Below are positions 34,707 through 45,702 of a stretch of 64,000 nucleotides of DNA, piece after piece. The notes under the pieces were generated by a model that saw nothing but the letters and a program-made list of their open reading frames with translations, was not told the DNA's origin and did not search any database. The position numbers were made by a program, and so were the translations under genes. Source of the DNA: Zea mays (lineage: Eukaryota; Streptophyta; Magnoliopsida; Poales; Poaceae); contig NC_050102.1 in NCBI RefSeq assembly GCF_902167145.1, forward strand, positions 11,408,850 to 11,472,849, in the 5' to 3' direction. Every line of letters begins with the position of its first letter. Positions within the stretch are counted from its first letter, which is position 1.

Positions 34707-36394
34707 TGTGAATCATCTAGGCCCCTTAGTGATGTTTTGGTAATTAATGACAATTGTTTGTGGACTAACGGTTTTTGGAGAAATAAGAATGTAGGGTTGG
34801 ACCACATAGAACAGAAAATCTTGGAGATTTATAAGCATTGGTTGTAGATCAAGTGAAGGCAAAGGTATAACATAGGTTTTTGTTTTTGCCGGTCTCCAAG
34901 AGTTTAGAGAAGATATTTGACCGGATTAGTAGGCTAGATGGATGTACTATTAAGAGGGGTCAATGACGTTTGTCTGTGTAAAACTTAGTGCCTCATAGAG
35001 CATCTAGTGGTTGCATTTGCATGAGGACTAACATCGCTTCCAATTTCGAGAGTTAAAAAACTTTTCAAAAGCATGTTTGAAAAGTTGCTAAGTCAAGGGA
35101 TTGGCGGACCGTCTGGGCCATGTGGGCGGACCGTCCGCGATCCATCCAGTGGGGTCCGAAGTATGTTCACTTTGGTCTTGTACTGTAAATTTGTACTGCG
35201 GACCGTCCGGGCCTTGGGGCCGGACCGTCCGCAGTCCTGACCAGAGAAGGTTGCTCTCTGCACAGTCCCTGTATTTTTATGCGGACCGTCCGGCCAGGGT
35301 CGGCGGACCGTCCGTAGGTGCCAAATTGGTTTGGGCAGGGACTGTGTGTTTTTGGACATTTGTACTACAGACTGTTCAGAGGATAAGCCTAGACAGTACT
35401 GACTCCCAGGTCGCGAACCGTCCGGCCTTGTAGGGCGGACAGTCCGCGTGTGTTAACTCTTCATGGTCAGAGCACTGGTGCTCCAAGTTGCCAGGTCTCG
35501 GACAGTCCGACCAAGGTTGGCGGACTGTCCGGACCTCGCTTTTCTGACAGCTCTGACAGATTTCAAATAGGAAAAATAGTCGTTATTTATACGGCGGACC
35601 GTCCGGCCTCAGGGCGCGGAACGTCCGCGTGTGCGCAGAAAATGTGCTAGTTGCACATAACTGTTGGATTTTTGAGGTGGGCTATAAATAGAAGGGGAGC
35701 TCATGTGTGAGGGCTCTCTTGGCCATTCCTTGCACACATTGAGCTCATTTGTGATCCTCCCACTCATTCTCTCACACTCCTTGCTTGAGATTGCATTCTA
35801 GTGAGAGAATGAGAGTTACTAGTGCATTTGCATCCATTAGTGATTCTTGAGGCACTAGGTGGTACACCGAGCAAGCGTCATTGGCTTGTTACTCTTGGAG
35901 GTTGCCGCCTCCTAGATGGCTCGGGTGTTGTCTCTGTCGAGCTCTCCAAGAAGATTGTGTAGGAGCCACGGTGTCGATTGTGAGGGGTTCGCGGCTACCT
36001 CACCGGAGCGGCAAAGGTGACATTAGTGGAAACGAGGTATTGAGTGATTTCTTGTCTACTTGGCTCAAAGATCAAGCCGCATCTTGATAGAGGAGCAAGT
36101 GAGAGCTTGAAGTCCACCTCAACGTGGATTAGGGGTGATCGGCAAATCACCGATACCACGAGATAAAATCCGGTGTCTTTCTTTTCTTGCATTACTTATT
36201 ACCGTGCAAGTGATTAGTATTTCGCATATTGTTCTTCGTGTATACAATCACCATAGTTGATTCTCATAGATTGTTTACTTGTTGTCACTAGAGAATTTAT
36301 ACCTCTTGTCTTATTGATTAAATTTCACTAGTGTTTTTGATTTTAGTCAAAACCGTCTATTCACCCCCCTCTATCTGGTGTCCTAGATCCTACA
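34707..36394 (+). mobile_element. 3' LTR of element D
   Basis: The LTR begins TGTGAATCATCTAGGCCCC right after the polypurine tract and ends GGTGTCCTAGATCCTACA at 36394. It carries GGACCGTCCG palindromes (about 35103-35640) and TATAAATA at 35683-35690. The last 160 bases match 726-889. Bases 36395-36399 (GCCGC) are the expected target duplication, whose partner lies left of the window. Short frames in the palindrome region are not genes. Confidence 0.9.
35683..35690 (+). promoter_or_regulatory. TATA box of LTR D
   Basis: TATAAATA stands 40-50 bases after the last palindrome of the U3 array, the same spacing logic as in LTRs A and B. Confidence 0.65.
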
Positions 36395-39360
36395 GCCGCA
36401 CATGCCTCACCAACTTGTCGTCACTACCGAGGTGCCAGAACAACGCAGGACCCACAGCTCCACCGGCCGCCACTGTCCCTAGCCTGATGCGTCGTCCAGG
36501 CAGCAAGGTCGCGGCCTCACTGCCTGCTTGCCTCGCGAAATCGCCGGGATCACGATGCCCCACCTGCGGCCGCCGGCGTGTTGGCCACCATTCCTAGCCA
36601 AATGATACGCGGGTGCTTCGCCGGTGTGGGGAAGCTTTGGGTGGCCTGGGCGTAATTGGACTTCGGGCGCTGGAAGGACCTTGGGGCTGGGCTGGGGCGT
36701 CACCACTCTCGCTTTTTCACTCGACGCAATCAGAACGGGAGGTGAGAGAAGATATCTACACCGGCGGCGTTCGTCCCGGCGCCGGGTCACTTGTCATCGG
36801 TGGCGAGCATCCCCTCTCCCTAGCGCACTAACCTCCGGTGAGCTCAGTTTCCCTTTCCCTGTGAAGCATTCTAGGGATAATCTTGTTACTCTGCAAATCG
36901 GTAGTGGCGGGGTCAGGCGCGGGCGGAGCCTGGGGGTCACCGGCACTTTGGTGGGGATCGGTGGCAAGCGCTGGAACTCCCGCCATAGAGCACGGTCGGC
37001 TGGGTCTGGACACCATGGGGTAGAAAAAGTCCAGCAACCGTTGATCAAACGCTGTAGGGCTAGGATTATATCTAGGGGAAGTTGGCCCTCAGCCGTTGAT
37101 CGTGCAGGGAATGGCCTAGATCGAATCTTGGCGTACCCCTTCGAGTCATTAAATCAGAACCGTGAATCCCGGATCCGACGGCCAGGGTTGCTCGCGAGGT
37201 TGATGGACGTCGGATCTAATCTGTGACGTTCGGTGTTGATCCGACGGCCCAGATCCGTAGATACCCCTTCGGTCGCTCATTTCACAAAAGAACCCCTACC
37301 GTCTTTACTAATCAACCTGTCGTCCAGTGCAATGGTGCTCTAAAACTCTGGAATTTTTGTAGATTAGCCCTTGTCTTCTCTGCAAATTGTTGCGCAATCC
37401 AGTGAATAAGAAAAATAGATAAATTGAATTATAAAATGAATTATTAATATAAAAACAATTGCTAGAATTTATTTAATTCGTAGAAAATTCATTTGAAGTC
37501 CAAATTTATCCATTCCAATTCCTATAACTTTGTAATATTATTGTTTATCATTTAATACCACTATTTTGACATGAAAGTCACATTAAAATTAATATCCTAT
37601 TTAATCTTGTACTAAACACATAAAACCCTTGGAAAATTCATAACTTCTTTGTTTTAATTCCAACTTGACTCGTTCCAGTTGCGTTAGTTTTGTATAAGTA
37701 TTTACTACGCAATAACAACATTGATTATACCATGTCTCATTCTCTCATAATTAGATATTTATTTAATTTATGTTGGTTAGTCTTGTTAATGTGCTCATCA
37801 TTATCTACTAGAATATGATCTATGATCAATTTATAACTTAGATTAAAGTTGAGATAACTATTTATAGAATAACCTCTTATATGATTTGTATTAACCAATT
37901 TATGATGTAGTTTAACATTTTAATCACATAAATCCTTTATAAAATCATAACTCCTTAACTGTAACTCCGATTTTAGTGGTTCTCGTTCCCACGATCTCGT
38001 AGCTTAGCGTAGATTGTTATCATGAAGTATGTTATTATGTTTGGTGTGATGTTAATTTTGTCTATACCATGTCTGTTTGTATTGCTACGGCTAGCAGTGC
38101 GGTCACAAGGATCTGAAGAATTACCCTGGTAACTGGAATCTCAAGTGCCAGGCAAGTTGTGCCCTTGATCCACTTTTGTTACCCAATAATATTCTTTATT
38201 ATAATTATTCAATGCATAGGTTTAATTTTGATGGGACCCAATAGGTCACCCTAGTCTGTTTATCCTTTTTACCTTGTTACCCCTGAATCACATGGGTAGT
38301 TTTGCTATTGCATTATATGGTGTTGGGTTAACATTTCATTATATCCATGTTCCAATTATTTTGTTATGTTATTTATGTTCATGTCAAGATCATTATATTT
38401 TAATTGGAACATGGAGCTTAACTTGAGAAACACGTGCCACCACAAGGGTGGAATGGGACGGCCTTGGCTAACTAATTAGGAAAGCTAGTGCAAGACTACC
38501 TTACCCGAAAGGGGCAAGGGCAGTAGGGGAGTTGCATGCAAAGAGATTCTCGGGTTGATTTTGTTGCGATGGCGGTCAGACGAGGGATTCTTGCAAGTGC
38601 TCTTCCCATAAACTGTAGCGGGTTTTCGGAAGCTAGTGGAACTGTGTAAAGGCCTCGTAGTGGATCCCTAGCCATTCACCTCGGTAGTGTCTAAGGGCCT
38701 TGCAAACCCTAGCGACATGGATACACGACTTTTGGGTACAGGTACAACCTCTGCAGAGTGTAAAACTGGTATACTAGGCGAGCTCACGGTCAAGAGCAGC
38801 TTAGGACTGTCGCATGATTAATTTATGGAACTTAAATTCAATTTGTCATATACATTGCATGGGATTTATTATTAATTTTGTTCTATTATTACTATGGTTT
38901 GGTATTTACTTACATCTAGTAATTGCTAATAAAATTTTGACCAACTTTAAAAGTAATGCTCATCTTTAACCCCTATTGTTGGTAAGCCTTACACTTCATG
39001 AGCTCCCACCTTTGGCGAGTTCATGCACATTATTACCCACAACTTGTTGAGCGGTGAACTTGTGTGAGCTCACCCTTGCTGTCTCACACCCCCACAGGAG
39101 AAGTACAGGTGGTTCAAGAGGAGCCACACAACGAGGAGTTCGATTCGATCTAGGTGGCGTCTCCTAGTTGACTTTCTGGCGCCAAGGATGGAATTTAGAT
39201 CCTTTTATATTTATCTTTTATTTTGTAAGACTTCCGCAATGTAATAAATACTCTGATTATTGTGACATTTATCTCTATACATTCTGTTATTATATATGTT
39301 GTCTTTTTTGGCGCATGTATGAGATGCACCCGGTTTTGTCCCTTAAATCCGGGTGTGACA
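36395..39360 (+). mobile_element. LTR H (gypsy type), right part, interrupted by D
   Basis: This long non-coding segment ends CCGGGTGTGACA at 39360, a typical gypsy LTR end. From about 38430 to 39150 it matches the reverse complement of LTR F (62697-64000) in blocks such as GGTGGAATGGG, ACCTCTGCAGAGTGT and GCTCACGGT, which fixes the plus orientation. It contains two exon-like stretches (38096-38150 and 39098-39153). The left part of the LTR should lie beyond the 5' end of D. Small open frames at 36330-37230 have no recognisable product. Confidence 0.65.
39098..39153 (+). other. Exon-like acidic micro-ORF in LTR H
   Basis: After a 3' splice-site-like TCACACCCCCACAG a short frame reads QVVQEEPHNEEFDSI and stops at TAG 39151-39153. 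Equivalent acidic ends lie about 200-310 bases before the ends of LTRs E and F. See the finding on LTR exons. Whether it is translated is unknown. Confidence 0.4.
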
Positions 39361-39815
39361 GTTTTCTTTTTTCAGTTTCATTTTGTTTCCACTTTCCATT
39401 TTCAAACTCAAATTTAAACCTAAGTTTAAATCTTATCTTAGAGTTATATGCACAAGAAAAATAAACTCCGGTATAAAAATAAAATTTTATATTATCTATT
39501 TATTTATCTTTTCATTCATGCAAATGCTCTTAAAAATAATTATATCTCAAAATAGCTATTTAAGAAAATAATTCCTAGTTAATATTCTTTAATCTTTATT
39601 AAGAGATGATTTAACTTAAATCCTTTATAATTATATAGTTAAGGAAGGGATAACTTAGTTCATATAGGAATCCATTTACTAGATCTTTATTAGAAATCAT
39701 ATCTTTTTTAGGAGATTTAACTTCAAAGGTAAGAAAATTCTTATTGAAAGGTATTTTAATTCAAAATATTTGGAGTATTTTATTGATTCTCAAAATAAGA
39801 TTTTGGTTGTTACAA
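39361..39815. other. AT-rich sequence without recognised features
   Basis: No gene, LTR end or duplication could be supported. A GGTTGTTACA near 39806-39815 looks like a gypsy LTR end, so part of this may be another old LTR fragment. Confidence 0.4.
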
Positions 39816-40170
39816 CTTGTATAGTTAAAATTGACTATTGTGAACCAGTGCCCCTGTTCTTGATCTCGTTCGTCTATGTCGACTAGTCTTTTCAAATAAA
39901 TACTTGAACCTCTTATTAAACACATACTTCCTATATTCTTGCAATTTTAGATCGTGTTTATCACATTCTTTTTGTGTTGTCAATTCGCTTGCAGGAAAGT
40001 TTTTTTAGCGAGATCAATAGTGTTGTGAGTGGTTAATAACCAACAGAACAATGATGTAATGATTATATAAGTTTGAATTAGTATTTATTCAAAACCTAGA
40101 TCGTGAACGCCAAATTCGTCACTAATCGAAGTTATCATACCTATCATAAGATCGGATCACATCTACATCA
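39816..40170 (+). mobile_element. Old gypsy K, end of 5' LTR
   Basis: Blocks here (ATTGTGAACCAGT, TGCAATTTTAGATCGTGTTTAT, CGCTTGCAGGAAA, GTCGTGAACGCCAAATT-like) recur in the same order at about 43965-44321, as expected for an LTR pair. A primer-binding site follows. The start of the LTR is uncertain. Confidence 0.5.
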
Positions 40171-40172
40171 AA

Positions 40173-40186
40173 TGGTATCAAAGACC
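40173..40186 (+). other. Primer-binding site of gypsy K
   Basis: TGGTATCAAAGACC lies two bases after the presumed LTR end ATCTACATCA. It resembles the usual initiator-tRNA complement with changes. Confidence 0.5.
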
Positions 40187-41180
40187 GAGTTACCATTAGA
40201 TATATCATTATTCTTCTATTTAGATTGGATCGATTGTTTTGCTTTACCTAGAGTAAAAAACAAATACACTGCCATATATCTCTTTTCCTATAACCCCTTT
40301 TCCTTTTGTGAAATTTTCTTTCCAGTTTTCTTTGTTTTGTGTCTATTGTCAACTTGTCATGTCTTGTTGCTGGTTTAGTGTGTTCTTCGTCGTAATTTAA
40401 TCACTCGAGCTATTTTTTGCTTATGTTGTTGTCATATCCATCTTCCCAAACAACAAGTATAGCTTCCATGTCGTTTAACTTGCCTTTGCTTGTCGTCTTT
40501 ATATTAATCTTGCCATACAATCCCTAGATAGGTTGCAAGTCGTTAAGACATCTTCGTTTATACCAAAAACCCTACTTTATCGCCTTGTAAATCCTAATTT
40601 GTGCAGTTCCATACCTATGAAGCACTATCCTAGGTTCCTTTTCTTTGTTAAGAAGCTTTGCTTGGTTGTGACCGCAAAATTGAAATTAGACATGAAAAAT
40701 CTAGATTGCCAATTGTTCACTAAAAGTCTAAAAGAGACGTAACTTTTGCATACAAAGCTATAATCAGATGATCTAGGAGTCGATGAAAATATAATTTTTA
40801 GGTTGATGTGAAAAAACAAGGCTTTATCTATTGCCATCTATGACCAAAAAAATCTAATATTTTAGACTTCAAATTTGTCCCCAAGTTCAAATGCATCATG
40901 TACTTTTTGTTAGAATTATATTTACAAAGATGTTAATATCAATAATATACCAAAAATTTGGTCCATGATTAAATATTGAATGACTTCTAGATTTGTTCCT
41001 CCATATTATTAATGGAACCTGCCATTAAAACTATAATGTTTAATTTAGGGTATTAAAAATTTAAGGAATGTTATCATGTGCTCATTATTATTTTAGCACA
41101 TTGTAAAAGTTAATATGAATAAATATTCTAGATTTTTTGGTGGTTCACATCATTATATACAAAATATCCATGAGATTGGA
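40187..41180 (+). other. Gypsy K leader and decayed gag
   Basis: No frame is clearly recognisable. By position it is the leader and N-terminal gag of K. Stops occur in all frames. Confidence 0.35.
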
Positions 41181-43046
41181 CCAAAATTTCTCTACTATAT
41201 CATCTTGCTCTTAAAGCTGAAAGGAAAGTATAGGGACGACAACAGCTCCCTGAGATAACAACATTCATACCATCAAGACAAACCAAGATTAGCAAATTGT
41301 CTAATGTGTAGGAAGAACTCACTTTCTACACTATCCTTGAGTGAATCTGCATAAATTTTTTGCCATTCATTTAAGGACATTGGTCACATCATGAGAGATT
41401 GATCCCACAAGCATGGTTATATTACTACTCATGATGGTAGGTATGTTAGTGCTAGTTGTGAAGAGAATGAATATGTCCTTACCGCTAACCATGATATATA
41501 TGATAAAACTAAGGATAGCAAAGATGAAGTAACCGATAGTATTGCATGCACTGTGACCTACAAATCTATTCTCGTACGGTGTGTGTTGAGTCCACAAGTT
41601 CATCAAGAAGATAAACTACATCGACATAATTTATTCTTGATGTTTTTTTATCGTCAAGGATTATCGTGCACATGCTAGAACTGATTGTGGAAATAGCAAT
41701 AATTTGATAAGTTCAAATCTAGTCAAGAAACTTGGATTAACAACCTATGATTTCTGGTGACCTCTTAAGGTTCCTTCGGACCATAACAGGGCAACACAAT
41801 TAGTATAATAAGATCTTATTCCTTCTAATTACTCCTAGAAAAAGGAGATAATTAAAGGTAGAGGATCTAGAGTGAGTTAATAATTATGAATTAACAGAAA
41901 AAGATACTTGGATATATCACCGTAAGCTTGTTCTTTTCATTTATCTTCCTTTCATTTCAACTGATTGCATAGATACCTTTGAGAATTTACGTATCGGTCT
42001 GAAGATAAAAAAAAAGTCTTGTATATATTTTTGGAGGATGAGCCATCCCGCAAGCACAAGTGTGTCCGTCCAGCTCCAAAGGGGTGAAAATGCATGGGCA
42101 TTGTGCCTCTATTTATAGAGACAGCACGACGTACAATTTCATATAAAACTACAATCATGACCTTAAATCCTATATACATGAACTGTTGGGCTTGCTGAGG
42201 GTAACACCGTCTTTTCCTTCTGAAGACGTTGTTTCGACTTCTTTACTTCTTTGTTGCTCCAACCGTGCCAGAGAACTTCAGCTGAGCACTGGATCTGAAG
42301 CTTCCCCAATCTTCGGCTATAGTTGTTGTGACGAAGGTTGCTCTAAAAGTGAATTATGAAGCAATATTGAAACTTGTTAGTTTGAGGACCTTCAGCTAAG
42401 GCACCCGTCCAACAGTGATCATCAATATCCATACCACCTCCAATGGTTTAATAATAGTAGTGAGGCAAAGACAACATATTTTGCACGTGCGCGTTTTTCT
42501 ATTGGTTCGTACAATGATTGCGTTGATTTTGATGTTTTGCTTATGCAAGCTTGTTTAATTTTTTTAGGATGTCCATGGCAATATGATTCTGATGCTATAC
42601 ACCATGTTCATACATGGAAAGAAAAATGTTTTGCTTCCATTAACTCCCGCTCAAATTGAACAACGTAAGAAAGAACTTGCTCAGAAAAAATGAATATGTT
42701 TTAGATTATAGCATGGCACGAAATGAACAATCATCTGACATTAAATTAAAGGGATATATTTTACTTGCTACTAAATCTATTTTTACTAAAAATTAATACT
42801 CATGTTGAACCATTTTATGCTTTAACTTGGAAACAGACTATATATTCTCCTACTTAGGGGTGGTAATGGATCGCGATGCAAATGTTTCTTCACAATTTAT
42901 TAGGATTCTAAATTAGTTTTAGTTCAAAAATGAATAGAAATAGAGCTTGACCCTAATACAATCCAATCCTTTAAGTTTTACGGTGTACTAAAGTTACAAC
43001 CTATTGTCCCTAATCCTACTTCTATTTTTATGCCTCTTGTTGGTAT
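41181..43046 (+). pseudogene. Gypsy K gag end and protease, decayed
   Basis: About 41360-41460 encodes a degenerate CCHC knuckle (CHSFKDIGHIMRD) followed by an acidic stretch. About 41690-41750 reads DCGNSNNLISSNLVKKLGL, close to the D-x-G-S-x-x-N-L protease pattern of plant gypsy elements but with the catalytic motif altered. After a solo LTR (41752-42414) the protease resumes with PYHLQWFNNSSEAK and QACLIFLGCPWQYDSDA. Many stops and frame changes follow, and RT is not recognisable. The element is ancient and inactive. Confidence 0.6.
41752..42414 (-). mobile_element. Solo LTR inside gypsy K
   Basis: On the minus strand the segment begins TGTTGGACGGGTGCC and ends near CCAGAA, with a strong TATA box (CTCTATAAATAGAGG, about 42106-42120). 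Flanking duplications are ATGAT (41747-41751) and GTGAT (42415-42419), with one mismatch. The protease reading frame of K is interrupted exactly here. No internal region is present, hence a solo LTR. Confidence 0.6.
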
Positions 43047-43049
43047 TAA

Positions 43050-43344
43050 GGCCCCGTTTGATACGGCTCCGGCTCTTCTAAAAATGACTTCAGCTCTGGC
43101 TTCTCTTCAAGAATAGCTCATCTGTAAGAGTCAGTGTTGTTTTAACAAATCGTTTGCCAAAACGGCTCTCTTTGACACGAGAGAAGGAAAGTGAGAGGAG
43201 GAGCCGCTAGGAGCCAATTTTTTTTAGCTCCAACTCCTCTTTATAAAATTGTCTCCAGTTGCTCGGTGTTATTCGTTGTTTGAGACCGTTTAGGAGGGCT
43301 CCTCGAAGAGCCGGAGCCGGTTTGAGAGCACTCCCAAACGGCCC
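43050..43344. mobile_element. Tourist-like MITE (PIF/Harbinger type)
   Basis: The element is 295 bases long with imperfect terminal inverted repeats: GGCCCCGTTTG at the left, CAAACGGCCC at the right, and CGGCTCC/GGAGCCGG further in. It is flanked by TAA on both sides (43047-43049 and 43345-43347), the trinucleotide target of PIF/Harbinger elements. It has no coding capacity. Confidence 0.8.
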
Positions 43345-43849
43345 TAACCGTTTGCAGACCACGAGGATTTACTTACAACCGGAAGACTACCGTAGTTGCT
43401 ATCTTTGCAAGGGATTGAACGTCAAGCAAAAGATCTACTTCTGGAGCTACAGTTGATGTAATCCATTAGCGAAAAAAATGTACTTGAGTCATGCGACTTT
43501 AATTCAAGAAAAAGAGGACGGTGAGGATATAACTTCTTCAAATATAAACCAAGGAGATGATGAGGACAAGCATGAGCGTCAAACTCATCTACACTATGGT
43601 GAAGGCACCATCTAATTTAAGTTGGAGTCTATCTCAAATTCTATGAGCAACCCCGGCTAAAATCGACGCCTAGAACGCATAGACTCCATTTTTTTACGAT
43701 CCACATATACATGGAAAGATGATTCATCTAATCAATACCTTTGATTTGACGTTAAAATTTGTCCTTACTCAATGAAAATCGTCGAAACACTATCTTTTGA
43801 TCTGTTGGACCATGTATAGGCATATGTCCATTAGAAGATGATGCTTAAT
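43345..43849 (+). other. Gypsy K 3' internal or LTR start, undefined
   Basis: A short frame with KEDGEDITSSNINQGDDED (about 43510-43570) may be a remnant of a K polyprotein. The exact start of the 3' LTR could not be located. Confidence 0.35.
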
Positions 43850-44321
43850 GCTCGCTATAAATAGTTGTAATCACTTTTTTAGGGTTTAGATTTTTGTTGT
43901 GCTCTTGTTTTTTCTAGTGTAAAAGACATTATTTGGCGCACTTTTATCGCTAAAATCTACTGTGAACCATATAGTCCCTATTGTTAATCTTGTCCATCAG
44001 TGTGGACTAATCCTCTGATAAGGACTTAATTTTCTTATTGAAATTATGTACTTCATATATACTTGTAATTTTAGATTGTGTTTATACCGTTCTTAATTCG
44101 TTTGCAGGAAATGCAAGTAATTTTAGATTATATTTATCCCATTCTTAATTCGTTTGCAGGAAAATTAAGGCCAATTGTGATGGTGTGGCTGATAACCATT
44201 GGAACAACGGCATAATGGTTGTAGGGATAATTGTGAGTGTGGCCGTGTGAATCAGTCCTGATTTGAAGACAGTCGTAAACGTCGAATTGTTAAGAAATCA
44301 AAGTTAGCTTATTTATCAATA
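43850..44321 (+). mobile_element. Gypsy K 3' LTR, right part
   Basis: This contains TATAAATAG at about 43856-43864 and then the blocks shared with 39816-40170 (ACTGTGAACCA, TGTAATTTTAGATTGTGTTTAT, TTCGTTTGCAGGAAA, GTCGTAAACGTCGAATT). The GTAATTTTAGATT...TTTGCAGGAAA block is itself duplicated in tandem (about 44068-44163). The boundaries are approximate. Confidence 0.5.
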
Positions 44322-44832
44322 TAAAAAGTTTGGACCATATTTATCGATTGGACTATATTTACCGGAAGATTAGACCACATTTATCGCAAGAATGATTCTA
44401 AAAGCAAATGGAACGAAAACTAAGCCGTGAAAAACTTACGCTATCGGCTTCCTCTAAAGATAAGCAACCAAAACTATAAAACGTCAACTATAATTTTCGA
44501 ACTCTATTTTTAGTCTTGTGATTTTCCAAATGAATATAGATAAATAAACGTTCTACAGCTATTTAAGAGATTGGCATATATTTTCTAGTCGTCCTTAAAA
44601 ACTTTCGTCCACTTGGATTCTTAGAATTGATTTCCTTTCTAATAATACCAATTTAGGCAAAGATCAATTATGCTAATATTGTTTTGTGAAATATATTAGC
44701 TTAACAATATGTTCGAGATATTTATGTGCTCTATTTTTACGGTAGAGGAATAAGCCAAAGAATGTCTTTTAAGTTGTAGAGTAGAAATATACTCGGCCAA
44801 TATATAAAAACATAATCCACTGATACATCAAC
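44322..44832. other. AT-rich intergenic sequence
   Basis: I see no gene or repeat boundary here. Confidence 0.4.
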
Positions 44833-45222
44833 GGGTGTTTGGTTTGAGAAATCACTCCACCTAAGATGAAATAGTTAGCTTATCATAAGTTTATTCCTCA
44901 AATTTGTTGAAATGACCTCATTACTCGTGAAGGGGTGTTTGGTTTAAGAAATCACTCCACCTAAGATGAGATAGCTTATCTAAGTTCATTCCTCAAATTT
45001 GTTAGAATGACCTCATTACTCGTGAAGGGGTGTTTGTTTGAGGAATCACTCCACAGATGGTCTATCATAAGTTAATTCCTCAAATTTCTTAGAATGACCT
45101 CATTACTCGTGTTAGTACTAACTAACTAAGAATGAGGTGATGACAAATCAACTCATTCTATTACACAAAAAAAAAAGAGTGAGAAGATGATAGCTAACCT
45201 ATTATCCAAACCAAACACTCTA
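44833..45222. mobile_element. MITE-like element with internal tandem repeat
   Basis: Ends are GGGTGTTTGGTTT at 44833 and AAACCAAACACTC at about 45209-45221, a good terminal inverted repeat. The first ~100 bases are present three times (starts 44833, 44933, 45028), each beginning GGGTGTTTG and ending CTCATTACTCGTG. No clear target duplication is visible, so the superfamily is uncertain (hAT- or PIF-like). It sits about 480 bases downstream of the RPS15 stop codon. Confidence 0.65.
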
Positions 45223-45479
45223 AAAATTAATTCTCATGCTCAACTCCATGAATCTGACCTAGTCTTATATCTGAGCTTTATATCTGAGCTTTGGAAAGTG
45301 ATGGAATATCAAATTTCAAGCCAAATAGTCTACTTTATTGAGTAAATTACAATTCCTCGTAAATGAAAAAAAAACGAGCGCCCAATAAATTGACATCTTC
45401 AAATTTAAATCCAATGAAACCACTAACAGCAAACACCAGAGTTGTAAGCCTCATCTTCAGAATTTCAGAAATAAGCAAC

Positions 45480-45702
45480 CCAAAATCAAGGAAACAACAA
45501 AGAACGTAACATCACATATTAGATAAGATTATACTCACATACTTCCAACAAAACAGCATAGTTATGCAATGCTTAGCTTTGAAATCTAGTGCTGGAAACA
45601 GAACAAAATGTCTTGGGTATGTAACTTGTTCGAAACAAGCAGCAAAGCTGAAAGGGCAATGCCACTGGACACCCTTGGGACGCTACAGATCTGGGTAACA
45701 AC
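45480..45702 (-). other. RPS15: Probable RPS15 3' UTR
   Basis: This T-rich region on the minus strand directly follows the stop codon and shows no repeat. The polyadenylation site cannot be set from sequence alone. Confidence 0.4.

Noticed and set aside
36330..37230. Open frames of up to 200 residues in LTR H
   Set aside because: They are GC-rich leader sequence without conserved motifs, and frames exist on both strands.
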